Positions 35,738 to 45,206 are shown, counted from the first letter of the stretch. The stretch is 64,000 nucleotides of DNA from Acinetobacter kookii (GCF_900096895.1 NZ_FMYO01000004.1:62001-126000); one strand, 5' to 3'. Notes: generated by a model not told the origin, from the letters alone. Numbers and translations: made by a program.

Positions 35738-36469
35738 CTATTTGTCAGATACTGTCTCTATCACCTGCGCTTTAGAATCACTTTGAATACGGCCATCGAC
35801 CAGATTGATGGTGCGATCACAGGTGGCAGACAGACGTGGATCATGCGTCACCAGCAGTACCGCACAATCCCGTTCACGATGTACTTTACGGAATAATTGA
35901 AACATGTCTGCAGCCGTCTGGGTATCCAGATTCCCTGTCGGTTCATCGGCCAATAATAGTGCCGGTTCCGTAATCAGTGCCCGGGCAATCGCCACCCGCT
36001 GTTGCTGACCGCCCGAAAGCTCATTGGGTTTACGGTCAGCAAACTGTTCCAAACCGACCGCAGCAAGCAGTTCACGCGCCCGCTCCAGTGCCTGTTTGTC
36101 CGGCTTGCCATGTGTCAGCATCAATGGCATGAGTACATTGTTTAAGGCCGTAAAGGCCTGTATAAGATGGTGAAACTGAAATACGAAACCGATACTGTTG
36201 CCGCGTAGCGCCGTGCGTCCCGCATCATCCATGCCACTGGTCGGCTGACCCAGCAAATACAGCTCACCGCTGCTGGGTTTATCCAGCAAACCTAAAATAT
36301 TCAATAAGGTACTTTTGCCGGAACCGGATGGACCAATCAGCGCAGCAAAATCATTGCGTTCAATGCGCAAATCAATTCCATGCAATACTTCAACTTCATT
36401 GGGCTGCCCAATATTATAGGATTTACGCAGCGCTTCCAGGCGCAGTACTTCCTGAGACTGATCAGACAT
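35738..36469 (-). CDS. ABC transporter ATPase, MacB/LolD type
   Basis: 243 residues. Walker A GPSGSGKS (about 42), the signature LSGGQQQR (about 147) and Walker B LLLADEPT (about 168) are all intact. The Q-loop region FVFQFHHL fits the LolD/MacB group. It overlaps the permease gene by 8 bases. With the permease and a membrane fusion protein it would form a tripartite exporter. Confidence 0.93.
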   Translation of the reverse strand: MSDQSQEVLRLEALRKSYNIGQPNEVEVLHGIDLRIERNDFAALIGPSGSGKSTLLNILGLLDKPSSGELYLLGQPTSGMDDAGRTALRGNSIGFVFQFHHLIQAFTALNNVLMPLMLTHGKPDKQALERARELLAAVGLEQFADRKPNELSGGQQQRVAIARALITEPALLLADEPTGNLDTQTAADMFQLFRKVHRERDCAVLLVTHDPRLSATCDRTINLVDGRIQSDSKAQVIETVSDK

Positions 36470-37685
36470 GACGAATTGCCTCCACAGGGTCCAATGCTGC
36501 TGCCCGGCGCGAGGGTATCGCAGCAGCCAGCACGCCAGTCAGCGTCGCCAGCAACAAGGCCAGTATCACCAGATTGATTGAAAGCGGAATATAAAAAAGA
36601 CCGGGACCAAAGGTATTGAATATCCACACCAGTCCATAACTGACCGCACTGCCTAAAACCGAACCCAGCAGGCCAAATATTGCGCCTTGAAACAGGAAAA
36701 TTCGTAAAATTTGCAACTGGGTCGCGCCCGTCGCACGCAAAATACCGATTTCCCGGGTACGCTGCACCACGCTGACCGACATGACGCTGGCAATCCCAAA
36801 TGCCACCGAAATTGCCACAAAGATAATAATCATATTGGTCGACAGGCTCTGAGCGGTAATCGCATTCATCAGCTGGGCATTGGTTTTAATCCAGCTTTCG
36901 GCTTTAAGTGAGGTCAGGCGTCCTATCTGTGCGGCAATATTGTCTGCCTCAAAAATATCTGCGATGGTCAGGTCAATCACGGTAACGCCGCCAGGTAAAC
37001 TGAGTAAGGACTGCGCCTGTTTCAAGTCCAGGTACACATAGCGCGCATCCAGCTCACGTACCCCAAGTTCAAAGATCCCGGCCACATTGACCAGTGCATT
37101 GTTCTCCCGCCCCGTATCCAGCCGTAACTTGCTTCCCACCTGCACCCCCAGATCTTTGGCGAGCTGGCTGCCAATCATTACATCGTCTGCACCGATGCGC
37201 AGCTGGCCACTCACTAGATATTCTTTCAGCGGGATGATCTGTTGATAACGCTCCAGATTAATGCCTACCAAGGCAACCGATTGAATGGCATCGCCGCGTT
37301 GCACAAAGGCTGGCCCGGATACCACCGGAGATACGGCGGTCAGTACCGGCAACTGATCCAGGGTTTCGGTAATCTGCTGCCAGTTGTTGATCGAGCGCAG
37401 CCGCTGTGCCCGCTTGTCTTCCTGCAATAATTGCACCGTTCCTGCAGCAGGCTGCACAATCTGGTTGACCTCATCCGGTGACAGCAAACGGATATGGGCC
37501 TGAGTACCCAAAGTACGTTCGACAATATTCGACTGCAATCCTTGAATTAAAGCACTGATAAAAATGATGACAGCCACACCCACTGCGACACCCACAGTAA
37601 TCATGATGGACTGTGCACGACCTTCACGCAAAAAACTGATTGCGATTGTCCACTCTGTCCAGAGCCGCCCGAAAAAGTTTTTCAA
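36462..37685 (-). CDS. ABC transporter permease, FtsX/MacB type
   Basis: 407 residues. One N-terminal helix (about 27-50), a long periplasmic domain (about 50-270) and three C-terminal helices ending AAIPSRRAAALDPVEAIRHV, the FtsX signature. Such permeases work by mechanotransmission rather than channel transport. It overlaps both neighbours (4 bases with the adaptor gene, 8 with the ATPase), so the three are cotranslated. Confidence 0.92.
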   Translation of the reverse strand: MKNFFGRLWTEWTIAISFLREGRAQSIMITVGVAVGVAVIIFISALIQGLQSNIVERTLGTQAHIRLLSPDEVNQIVQPAAGTVQLLQEDKRAQRLRSINNWQQITETLDQLPVLTAVSPVVSGPAFVQRGDAIQSVALVGINLERYQQIIPLKEYLVSGQLRIGADDVMIGSQLAKDLGVQVGSKLRLDTGRENNALVNVAGIFELGVRELDARYVYLDLKQAQSLLSLPGGVTVIDLTIADIFEADNIAAQIGRLTSLKAESWIKTNAQLMNAITAQSLSTNMIIIFVAISVAFGIASVMSVSVVQRTREIGILRATGATQLQILRIFLFQGAIFGLLGSVLGSAVSYGLVWIFNTFGPGLFYIPLSINLVILALLLATLTGVLAAAIPSRRAAALDPVEAIRHV

Positions 37686-38944
37686 TCGAATTTCACCGGT
37701 AATTCATTTTTGCTATCTGTATCATCAGCCTGATGATTCAAAGGCGTGTTTTGCTGTTTTAAGCGTACCCGCGCACCCTCTGTTAAGGAGGATTCAGCAT
37801 CGGCCAGCACCTGATCTCCATCCTGCAAACCCGAAACCACTTCCGACATCGCCAGGCCACGTAAGCCTAAGGTGACTTGACGACGCTGTATCTTTCCATC
37901 ACGTACCAAGAGCACAATGGCCTTATTGCCTTTAATACCGCTTAAAGCATCGTTTGGTATAGCCAATGCCCGTTCCCGTCTGTTGGTCTCGACATTCACC
38001 GACACCGTCATATCCTGACGCAGAAAATCAGGCACCGGATCGACGGCTAAGCGAACCTCTACCGTACCACGCTGCGGGTCTATGCTGGGTGCAATGAAAT
38101 TGATCCGGGCCGGAAAAGGTTGATCCGGAAAGGCATCAGAAATTACTGTTGCCTTTTGCTGTAAAGCAAGTTGTGGCAAATTTCGCTCATCCAGAGGCAC
38201 CCGGATTTCTGTATTGCCCTTCAATGCAATAGTAAATAAGGTCTGACCCGGCTGGATCAGGTCACCCGGTTCCACATCCAGTGTGAGTACCGTACCTGTG
38301 ACTGTAGAGCGAATTTTAGTTTTGGCCAGTTGGGCTTGGGCTACAGCAAGTTGCTCACGAAGCTTGGCTTCCTCGACTTGACCCGGTGCCAATGCTGCTG
38401 TTTTTAGTCGGACTGTTTCAAAATTATTGCGGGCGACCCTTTCCGCTTCCACGGCCTGTTCTATTTCTTCTGCTGAGAGTATGCCTGCTTCTAGATTACG
38501 CCTGCGTGCTGCTTCCCGACTGGCCTGTTCGAGCTGGGCTTTGGCTGTAGCCAGTTCTGCCATTGCCTGTGGGCGCCGACTGGTTGCGAGTTCGGTCAGT
38601 GCCACTTCGGCTTGTCGTACCTGTGCAAGCAGTTCATCCGACTTGAGAACCAATAGTAAATCCCCCGGAACAACCTGATCCCCTTCCTGCACAAGCCGCT
38701 CGAGAACAATACCGGTAATTTCACTACCCACCTGGGCACGTGATACAGTCGCTACTCGGCCGGTCGCGACCACATTCTGCACCAGAGGCTTGTATGTCAA
38801 GGTATAGGCTGGCAATAGCGGTCCCTGCCACCAGCGAAACAGAGCATAAGCTACTGCAAGTATGAGCAGCAGGATGATAATCACAAATTTATAGCGAACA
38901 ACGCGCAATGAATCTCTCCAGTTCAGCTTAAGAGCTTGGTACAT
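37682..38944 (-). CDS. Membrane fusion (MacA/HlyD-like) adaptor
   Basis: 420 residues. One membrane helix near 20-37, then barrel-sandwich (lipoyl) halves split by a coiled-coil hairpin about 105-210 rich in Ala, Glu and Arg, and a beta-barrel domain. The N-terminal VVATGRVATVSRAQVGSEITG and RSTVTGTVLTLDVEPGD are the lipoyl halves. It is the first gene of the MacAB-like operon, which probably exports a hydrophobic compound, peptide or siderophore through an outer-membrane factor encoded elsewhere. Confidence 0.92.
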   Translation of the reverse strand: MYQALKLNWRDSLRVVRYKFVIIILLLILAVAYALFRWWQGPLLPAYTLTYKPLVQNVVATGRVATVSRAQVGSEITGIVLERLVQEGDQVVPGDLLLVLKSDELLAQVRQAEVALTELATSRRPQAMAELATAKAQLEQASREAARRRNLEAGILSAEEIEQAVEAERVARNNFETVRLKTAALAPGQVEEAKLREQLAVAQAQLAKTKIRSTVTGTVLTLDVEPGDLIQPGQTLFTIALKGNTEIRVPLDERNLPQLALQQKATVISDAFPDQPFPARINFIAPSIDPQRGTVEVRLAVDPVPDFLRQDMTVSVNVETNRRERALAIPNDALSGIKGNKAIVLLVRDGKIQRRQVTLGLRGLAMSEVVSGLQDGDQVLADAESSLTEGARVRLKQQNTPLNHQADDTDSKNELPVKFD

Positions 38945-39552
38945 CTAACAGTAAATACTGTTGCTCTGTAGAATTGTATGCTTCAACCTGTTATTAACAA
39001 TAAGTTTTTTTTGAAAAGCCTGATGAATTTAAACTATTAAACTTTGGTCGTGGTCTGTTCATGGTAAATTGTCTAATTCGAATGATTATCCGAATGAGTC
39101 GTATAAAATAAATGAAAAAATTGCTCCGTTTATACCTACATTCGCATTCTTGGCTTCTTTTTTTAAATTGATAAAATAATTTATCATAAGCCGAATAACC
39201 ATCAAAATTCCAGACTGGACAAATTTCGTCCATACTTTTATTTTGCAAAGAGAAAACATCTAAAAAAAACCGTAGGATGTCCTATAGTGAAATTATTGCT
39301 TTCAAGCTGCCTTGCGAGCCAGTCAGGGTCAAGCATCTGCTTATCTTGAATACGGTCGGCAATTTAAGATGAAGAGGATGGGCTGGGTTTTAAAGATTGC
39401 GGGTGTTGGCCATTTTATTAAGGCTTGGCCTAGCTGCATCAACCCGAACCGGGAGAACTATTCAAAATAAACCGTTATTACCATTGATGGGATTTTCTTA
39501 TCATACCAGTTATGGCATAGATGCTTATTCAGGGAAAATTAAATACAAAAAT
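38945..39552. other. Intergenic stretch with a broken small ORF
   Basis: About 600 bases upstream of the adaptor gene. It includes the operon promoter region and the frameshifted small ORF at 39277-39470. The 84-codon minus-strand frame at 38994-39248 has no family support and starts without a clear ribosome site. Confidence 0.45.
39277..39470 (+). pseudogene. Possible frameshifted small gene
   Basis: ATG at 39277 reads MSYSEIIAFK. After a one-base shift near 39306 the frame reads AALRASQGQASAYLEYGRQF and on to PSCINPNRENYSK then TAA at 39468-39470. The composition of both parts is protein-like and the join is natural, giving about 64 residues. No family is recognised and the ribosome site is weak. 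Confidence 0.25.
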
Positions 39553-39590
39553 AAAGGCCTTACTATAAGTTATTATATAGTAAGGCCTTT
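39553..39590 (-). terminator. Strong bidirectional terminator after the porin
   Basis: Perfect 15-bp stem AAAGGCCTTACTATA / TATAGTAAGGCCTTT with an 8-base loop and T runs, 15 bases past the porin stop. Confidence 0.88.
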
Positions 39591-39604
39591 TGATTTACCG
39601 ACTG

Positions 39605-40933
39605 TTAGAAATTATAGATTGCAACTGCATTTAAACGATTATCTTCACCTGTTTTACTGCCATTTGGTGCAGCCCCAAACGCCTCACGTTCGCCATAAAC
39701 ATATTCAAGACCAAAACTTAAAGGCTTGGTTGGGCTATAGAAAATATTTGCCCATGCTTGCCAAAGCTCTTTGTTGGCTTTGGTTTTATCTGCAAGCGCA
39801 TTAATATAGTTTTGGTCTTCATCAAAACTCATATAGCCATAGCCTAGTGTACCGTGGAGTTTGTCACCAAATTTTTGAGTCACACCAAGCATAATGGAGT
39901 CAAATTCATTTTGAACGAGACTACCATCTGTCCGAGCAATTACACCAGTATTGGTAAATGATACAAAGCTGCTGTCCCCTTTCACATGATAGTAATCGGC
40001 TTTTAGGGTTGTTCCCGGCACCACATCATACTTGGCACCCGCACCTACGCCCCATGCCATTTCTTCTTCAGAATTGATCCGCTTTTCATGGCCCATGGCA
40101 CGTACACTGACATTAAAGTTATCTGCAAACTGGTGATTTAAACGTGCAGTGAGTGCAGGTAAACGCTGGCTCACTGTGCTGTCTTTAGGGTCTTCAGCGG
40201 CAACGACTAAATTGGTTTTTGGATTAAATTTGGCGGTATAACGAACTTGCGGTGTACGTTTTACAGCACCACCGACAAACGCTAAAGCATCAATCGTTTC
40301 TGGCATATAATCTGGAATGGCAAAGTTTGACCAGGTTTGACCCATTAACCAGTTGCCATAATTTAAGTAGGCATGACGAATACGTAAATTATCGAGGTTA
40401 GCTCCACCCAGGAAATCCACTTCGATTTTACCTTTTACGTCTTGGTCACCCACAGGGCTTTTGAAATCTAAACCTAAACGTGTTGCAGAAAGCGTTGATC
40501 TTAAACGATCACTTTGTTCTGCATTGCCTTCAAGCGGTACGCTGTTAATCTGGTTATAAGGCATATCTCTAGCACCGCCTTCTACCTGATAAGAGGCATC
40601 TAAACGCACATTACCGTATAAATTAAACTCGGCGCCTTTGGCAGTTTTCAATACAGGGTTTGCTGGCACAGTTGCTGCAGTACGTTGTACGTTAGCAATT
40701 GCAGTCGCTGTTTGTGCATTTTGTACTTTTTGCTGCTCAACCAAACTGCGCAAAGCCTGAACTTCCTGTCTAAGTTGTTCAATTTCATTTTGCTGCTGGG
40801 TTTGTGCTTGCGCTGCAACGCTCATCCCGCCCATGCTTAATGCAATCATGCTCATCATGAGCGTACGCTGCATATTTGGTCGAACCGTTGTTGTTTGTGA
40901 ATCAGTTGTTGGGGTTAAAGTTTTCGCGTTCAT
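39605..40933 (-). CDS. DcaP-like trimeric outer-membrane porin
   Basis: About 442 residues. A signal peptide ends near AAQAQ, followed by a short coiled coil (NEIEQLRQEVQALRSLVEQQ) and a 16-strand barrel ending LNAVAIYNF with the terminal Phe. This N-terminal coiled coil plus barrel is the DcaP layout, which takes up dicarboxylates and other small acids. ATG at 40933 is favoured; a longer start at 40972 exists. It lies 108 bases after the MFS transporter gene in the same direction, so it probably serves benzoate or muconate entry. Confidence 0.9.
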   Translation of the reverse strand: MNAKTLTPTTDSQTTTVRPNMQRTLMMSMIALSMGGMSVAAQAQTQQQNEIEQLRQEVQALRSLVEQQKVQNAQTATAIANVQRTAATVPANPVLKTAKGAEFNLYGNVRLDASYQVEGGARDMPYNQINSVPLEGNAEQSDRLRSTLSATRLGLDFKSPVGDQDVKGKIEVDFLGGANLDNLRIRHAYLNYGNWLMGQTWSNFAIPDYMPETIDALAFVGGAVKRTPQVRYTAKFNPKTNLVVAAEDPKDSTVSQRLPALTARLNHQFADNFNVSVRAMGHEKRINSEEEMAWGVGAGAKYDVVPGTTLKADYYHVKGDSSFVSFTNTGVIARTDGSLVQNEFDSIMLGVTQKFGDKLHGTLGYGYMSFDEDQNYINALADKTKANKELWQAWANIFYSPTKPLSFGLEYVYGEREAFGAAPNGSKTGEDNRLNAVAIYNF

Positions 40934-41041
40934 CCTAAACTCGCTTGTTATTTTGCAATCAAATTCTAGCAACAGATCACCATCGCTTACGATGGCAATC
41001 TATATCATTGATGACAGTAAGTTAATGAAAAGGTAAATAAA

Positions 41042-42412
41042 TTATTGAATTGATTTTTGTGCAACTGAATTGTTGTTCGCATTAGACGCTGTAAGCGCTT
41101 TCGCATCTACAGAAGCTTTCAGGTTCACCATGAAGATTGCTAACGCCGCAATTACACCGGGAATCGCAATAGCAAAGAAGTTCATTTGATGCGGTAAATT
41201 CATGGTTAGCAATGCACCTGTTAACACGGGTCCGACAATGGCGCCAATACGGCCAATTCCTGAAGCCCATCCCATACCGGTTGAACGTACTGTGGTTGGA
41301 TAATACTGTGCTACAAAGGTATACAGTAAAATCTGGGAACCAATGGTCGCTGCACCTGCCACAGCAATCAAGCTGTAGAGTACAAACTGCGGGCTGTTAA
41401 ATCCGAGTAAAATTAACGCTGCTGCACCACATAAAAACATAATGGTCAGTACTTTTTTAATGTGGAAGCGATCTGCCAAGGCACCGCCACCAATCGCGCC
41501 AATCATGCCGCCAATATTGAGGGCAAACAGGAAGATCATACTGGCACCAAGTGAATAACCAGCCTGAATCATGAGTTTTGGTAACCAGCTGCCTAGGGCA
41601 TAGACCATCAACAGGCACATGAAGAATGCAATCCAGAACATGAAGGTACTGAAACTACGGCCTTGTTGGAATAACGCTTTAAGTGGAGCTTCGTCGCCTT
41701 TTAACACGTCATTCAGAACAAATTGCGTACCCTGTTGAATGCTGAGTTGAGGTGCGATTTTCTGGATAATGCCACGCGATTTCTCGGTCTCATTTTTCGC
41801 AGTTAAATACATCAACGATTCAGGCAGGAACATCCAGATCACCGGCAAAAGTAATAATGGCGCACCGGCAAGAAGGAACATGATTTTCCAGCCAAACTGC
41901 GGTACCAGCCATGCACCCAATAATGCAGAGGACATTCCACCAATCGCATAACCACTAAACATCAAGGCAACCAGCGTGCTGCGGATACGTTTTGGTGCAT
42001 ATTCGGTCATCAGGGCGACCACGTTTGGCATCACGCCACCAATTCCCAAACCGGCCAGGAAGCGCAGAATACCAAACTCAGTCGGGTTGCTGGCAAAAGC
42101 ACCTAAAAAGGTAAAGCCACTGAACAGTGTTACACAGATCATAATGGTTTTTTTACGGCCAATTTTATCGGACAGGGTTCCGAAACTCATGGCACCGAAC
42201 ATCATGCCAAATAATGCGGTACTGGCCAGTAAACCCGCCTGTACGGTATTGAGCGCCCATTCCTGCATGAGCAAGGGTAGCGCCACGCCATAAATCACCA
42301 GGTCATAACCGTCAAAGATAATGATCATGAGGCACCAGAATAAGACGCCCCAATGAAATGGTGTAAATTTCGCTTCATCAATGAGTGTATTGATATTTAT
42401 TTTATTGGACAT
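41042..42412 (-). CDS. benK: Benzoate/aromatic acid MFS transporter (AAHS family)
   Basis: 456 residues, twelve helices. The aromatic acid:H+ symporter signature IIIFDGYDLVIYGVALP (with the DGYD motif) is near 30-50, followed by GTLSDKIGRKKTI between helices 2 and 3 and PESLMYL after helix 6. It is likely the benzoate importer BenK; cis,cis-muconate (MucK-like) is an alternative. A strong AGGAGG precedes the ATG at 42412. A copy of the motif found before catB lies about 90 bases upstream. Confidence 0.85.
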   Translation of the reverse strand: MSNKININTLIDEAKFTPFHWGVLFWCLMIIIFDGYDLVIYGVALPLLMQEWALNTVQAGLLASTALFGMMFGAMSFGTLSDKIGRKKTIMICVTLFSGFTFLGAFASNPTEFGILRFLAGLGIGGVMPNVVALMTEYAPKRIRSTLVALMFSGYAIGGMSSALLGAWLVPQFGWKIMFLLAGAPLLLLPVIWMFLPESLMYLTAKNETEKSRGIIQKIAPQLSIQQGTQFVLNDVLKGDEAPLKALFQQGRSFSTFMFWIAFFMCLLMVYALGSWLPKLMIQAGYSLGASMIFLFALNIGGMIGAIGGGALADRFHIKKVLTIMFLCGAAALILLGFNSPQFVLYSLIAVAGAATIGSQILLYTFVAQYYPTTVRSTGMGWASGIGRIGAIVGPVLTGALLTMNLPHQMNFFAIAIPGVIAALAIFMVNLKASVDAKALTASNANNNSVAQKSIQ

Positions 42413-42715
42413 GCTTCACCTCCTTTCTGTGAAGTCCTGTTTGTGCCATCACAATGCAGAAGATGCGAAAAAATGTCCAAAACCGATTGCATATATATTC
42501 ATACCTTAAAAGTTGAATGCCCATTGTTTGGAGTGGGTGCAATACTTTAAAGATATCTTCACAAGGTCTAATTCAGCCTGAGTGCTGCTTTAGTCATTCT
42601 TTTTTTTAAAAAAATACAGAACCCTCACCCCCTTGAGGATGCGTCTGCATAATTGGATACCGCTGAAAATTTTGAGTTAATCCAGCCCGAATTTACGATG
42701 AATGACAGCCGAGGT
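42413..42715. other. benK promoter region
   Basis: 303 bases between the regulator stop and benK start. It carries ATACCTTAAAAG at 42501-42512 (listed separately). No gene seen. Confidence 0.5.
42501..42512. promoter_or_regulatory. Candidate BenM/CatM half-site before benK
   Basis: ATACCTTAAAAG, identical to the reverse strand of 43694-43705 and one base from 43639-43650 in the catB promoter. It starts with the ATAC half of the LysR site ATAC-N7-GTAT but lacks a good second half. Confidence 0.45.
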
Positions 42716-43630
42716 TCAGATTACACTGCGGTCATAAGCAATCGCTTCCAGGTCATAAACCTGATAAATACAGTCAAACAGCGAACGGATATGTTCGCTT
42801 TCATCCATGCTGCGAATCGCCAGAAAGATGGGACTGACCGCGGCATCATCTAGTAAGGGAATATAATGCAAATGCGGTAACTGAATGGTTTTGGCGCTTT
42901 CCGGGACAATACAAATCCCTTCCCCGGCAGCCACCAGCCCCAGAGCCAGCTGGATTTCACGCACTTCCTTCAAGTTTTTCGGGTCCAGGCTATATTCTGA
43001 AAACAGCGATCTGACCTGAGTAGAAAAATTCGGTTTGGGATGGCTCGGATACAGAAACAGGTTTTCGTCAACAATATCTGTCAGGAAAATTCCCTTTTTA
43101 TGTTGTACAAGTGGATGGCTGGAATGCATGGCGACCATCAGCGGCTCTTCACGCAACAGGATGCGCCGAACCGCCGGATCGGAAATTCTGAGACGACCAA
43201 AACCGACATCAATCCGCCCTTCTTTCAAGGCCTGAATCTGGTCTTTGGTGCTCATTTCAATCAGTTCGATTTTTAAATGCGGCTGCTGCTGGCGGAATAG
43301 ATAGACAATTTTGGGTAATAAGCCATAGAGCAAAGAACCGACAAAACCCATGGTAATGGTTTTTTCTGCCATGCCCACCCGCTGGGTCATGGCTTTAATT
43401 TCTTCTGCATTAGACAAAAGTTTAACCGCATGCTGATAAAAGAATTGCCCGGCTTCAGTGGTTAATAATGGTCGGCTACCCCGCTCAAAAAGCTGGATTC
43501 CCAGCTCTGCTTCAAGGTTTTGTATCTGCCGGCTTAAAGGTGGTTGAGCAATAAACAGTTTTTCCGCCGCCTTGGTGAAGCTCTGTTCTTCTACGACGGC
43601 TACAAAGTAGCGTAAATGTCTCAGTTCCAT
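42716..43630 (-). CDS. benM: BenM/CatM-type LysR regulator of benzoate and catechol genes
   Basis: 304 residues. The N-terminal HTH (MELRHLRYFVAVVEEQSFTK, QPPLSRQIQNLE) and the effector domain match BenM/CatM closely. Arg160 (LLR160) and Tyr292 (QVY) align with Arg160 and Tyr293 of BenM, which form its second benzoate site, while CatM has His and Phe there as I recall. This argues for BenM-like response to both cis,cis-muconate and benzoate. It is divergent from catB with a 115-base gap holding candidate operators. The CatM alternative cannot be excluded without alignment. Confidence 0.85.
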   Translation of the reverse strand: MELRHLRYFVAVVEEQSFTKAAEKLFIAQPPLSRQIQNLEAELGIQLFERGSRPLLTTEAGQFFYQHAVKLLSNAEEIKAMTQRVGMAEKTITMGFVGSLLYGLLPKIVYLFRQQQPHLKIELIEMSTKDQIQALKEGRIDVGFGRLRISDPAVRRILLREEPLMVAMHSSHPLVQHKKGIFLTDIVDENLFLYPSHPKPNFSTQVRSLFSEYSLDPKNLKEVREIQLALGLVAAGEGICIVPESAKTIQLPHLHYIPLLDDAAVSPIFLAIRSMDESEHIRSLFDCIYQVYDLEAIAYDRSVI

Positions 43631-43638
43631 GATATTTC

Positions 43639-43653
43639 ATACCTTTAAAGCAT
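43639..43653. promoter_or_regulatory. LysR-type operator candidate, proximal to benM
   Basis: ATAC-CTTTAAA-GCAT, one mismatch from the family site ATAC-N7-GTAT, nine bases from the benM start. It shares the core ATACCTTWAAAG with two other sites in this block. Confidence 0.5.
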
Positions 43654-43693
43654 ACTAAAATGCAAAATTGATCTTAGACAGTGAGTATCTATT

Positions 43694-43705
43694 CTTTTAA
43701 GGTAT
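43694..43705. promoter_or_regulatory. LysR-type operator candidate, proximal to catB
   Basis: CTTTTAAGGTAT, the reverse complement of ATACCTTAAAAG. It faces the 43639 site in the benM-catB gap, about 41 bases from the catB ATG, where an activator would contact RNA polymerase. Confidence 0.45.
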
Positions 43706-43745
43706 ATCACAAGAGATACACAAAGCAAGATTGAGAAGCTCAAAG

Positions 43746-44855
43746 ATGTATAAATCCATAGAAACGTTGCTTGTCGAAATTCCTACCATTCGCCCACACA
43801 AGATGGCGGTGGCGACGATGCAGACCCAAACACTGGTACTGGTCAAAATCAGCACAGAAGATGGTTTTGTGGGTTGGGGCGAAGCAACAACCATTGGTGG
43901 ACTAGGCTACGGTGACGAAAGCCCGGAGAGCATCAAAACCAATATCGATACTTATTTTGCGCCTCTATTAAAAAGTTTAACAGGGCTAAATGTTGCGCAA
44001 ACTGTACAGACTTTAAAAAAGCATATCAATGGCAACCGTTTTGCCAAATGTGCCATTCAAACAGCTTTACTGGATATTCAGGCACAGCGTCTCAATATTC
44101 CTGTAAGTGAACTGCTTGGCGGTCGTTTACGTGACAGCGTGCCGGTACTTTGGGTATTGGCTTCTGGCGATACCGATAAAGATATTGCTGAAGCGAAGAA
44201 AATGATTGAGGCCAAACGCCATAACATTTTCAAGTTAAAAATCGGTTCACGTGCAGTCGAAGCCGATGTTGAGCATGTACTGGCCATTAAGAAGGCGCTA
44301 GGCAAAGACATTTCTATTCGCGTAGACGTGAACCGTGCCTGGTCAGAGCTACAAGCCGTTAAAGGCATTCAGCTGTTGCAGGATGGCGGTGTTGACCTGA
44401 TTGAGCAACCTTGTGCAATTGACAACATTGATGCCATGCAGCGTCTGACCCGTAAATTTGACATTGCCATTATGGCCGATGAATCGCTGATGGGACCACA
44501 AAGTGCATACCAGCTTGCCAAGTGCAACGCGGCATCGGTATTTGCCGTCAAAGTTGCGCAGTCTGGTGGACTGATGGAAGGCTGCGTGGTGGGCAAAATT
44601 GCCCAATTGGCTGGAATTGACCTGTATGGCGGCACCATGCTGGAAGGTCCTGTGGGCACGATTGCATCTGCACACGTGTTCTCGACTTTTGAAAACCTGG
44701 CGTATGGCACAGAGCTGTTTGGCCCTCTGCTACTTACTGAACAAATTTTAAAGACCCCGCTTCAATATCAGAATTTTCAGCTTGCCCTTCCTAAAGGTGC
44801 TGGTTTGGGTATCGAGCTGGATGAAGACAAGATTGATAACTTACGTCGTCACTAA
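43746..44855 (+). CDS. catB: Muconate cycloisomerase
   Basis: About 369 residues of the enolase superfamily. The catalytic Lys pair is in KLKIGS (about 162), then metal ligands in RVDVNRAW, LIEQP and MADESL, and the second Lys in VFAVKVAQSGG. It converts cis,cis-muconate to muconolactone. ATG at 43746 has GAGAAG seven bases before it. It is the first gene of the cat-ben run and follows the LysR operator region. Confidence 0.95.
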   Translation: MYKSIETLLVEIPTIRPHKMAVATMQTQTLVLVKISTEDGFVGWGEATTIGGLGYGDESPESIKTNIDTYFAPLLKSLTGLNVAQTVQTLKKHINGNRFAKCAIQTALLDIQAQRLNIPVSELLGGRLRDSVPVLWVLASGDTDKDIAEAKKMIEAKRHNIFKLKIGSRAVEADVEHVLAIKKALGKDISIRVDVNRAWSELQAVKGIQLLQDGGVDLIEQPCAIDNIDAMQRLTRKFDIAIMADESLMGPQSAYQLAKCNAASVFAVKVAQSGGLMEGCVVGKIAQLAGIDLYGGTMLEGPVGTIASAHVFSTFENLAYGTELFGPLLLTEQILKTPLQYQNFQLALPKGAGLGIELDEDKIDNLRRH

Positions 44856-44876
44856 TTGAAGAGAAAGGAGTTTCAC

Positions 44877-45167
44877 ATGCTTTTTCAGGTACGTATGGAC
44901 GTGAACATTCCACTGGATATGCCAGCGGAAAAAGCCAATGAAATTAAAGCAGTTGAAAAGGCTTATTCACAAGATTTACAGCGCCAGGGTAAATGGCGAC
45001 ATATCTGGCGCATCACTGGTCAGTATTCCAACATCAGTATTTTTGATGTGGAGAGTAATGAAGAACTGCACAACATTTTGCAGGGTCTTCCACTTTATCC
45101 ATACATGAATATCGAAGTGATGGCTTTAAATCGTCACCCTTCTTCAGTTCGTGACGATGACAGCTGA
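44877..45167 (+). CDS. catC: Muconolactone delta-isomerase
   Basis: 96 residues, the normal CatC length. It begins MLFQVRMDVNIPLDMP, with WRHIWRITGQYSN in the middle. It turns muconolactone into 3-oxoadipate enol-lactone and acts as a decamer in relatives. The start follows AAAGGAG by six bases; it lies 21 bases after catB. Confidence 0.95.
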   Translation: MLFQVRMDVNIPLDMPAEKANEIKAVEKAYSQDLQRQGKWRHIWRITGQYSNISIFDVESNEELHNILQGLPLYPYMNIEVMALNRHPSSVRDDDS

Positions 45168-45178
45168 TCAATAAACTG

Positions 45179-45206
45179 GAAAAGGAAGGTAAATTTATTC
45201 CTTTTC
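45179..45206 (+). other. Stem-loop between catC and catA
   Basis: 9-bp stem GAAAAGGAA / TTCCTTTTC with a 10-base loop, 12 bases after the catC stop. No T run follows, so it is more likely an RNA processing or stability element than a terminator. Confidence 0.5.

Noticed and set aside
38994..39248. 84-codon minus-strand frame upstream of the adaptor gene
   Set aside because: No ribosome site, odd composition and no family; treated as non-coding.
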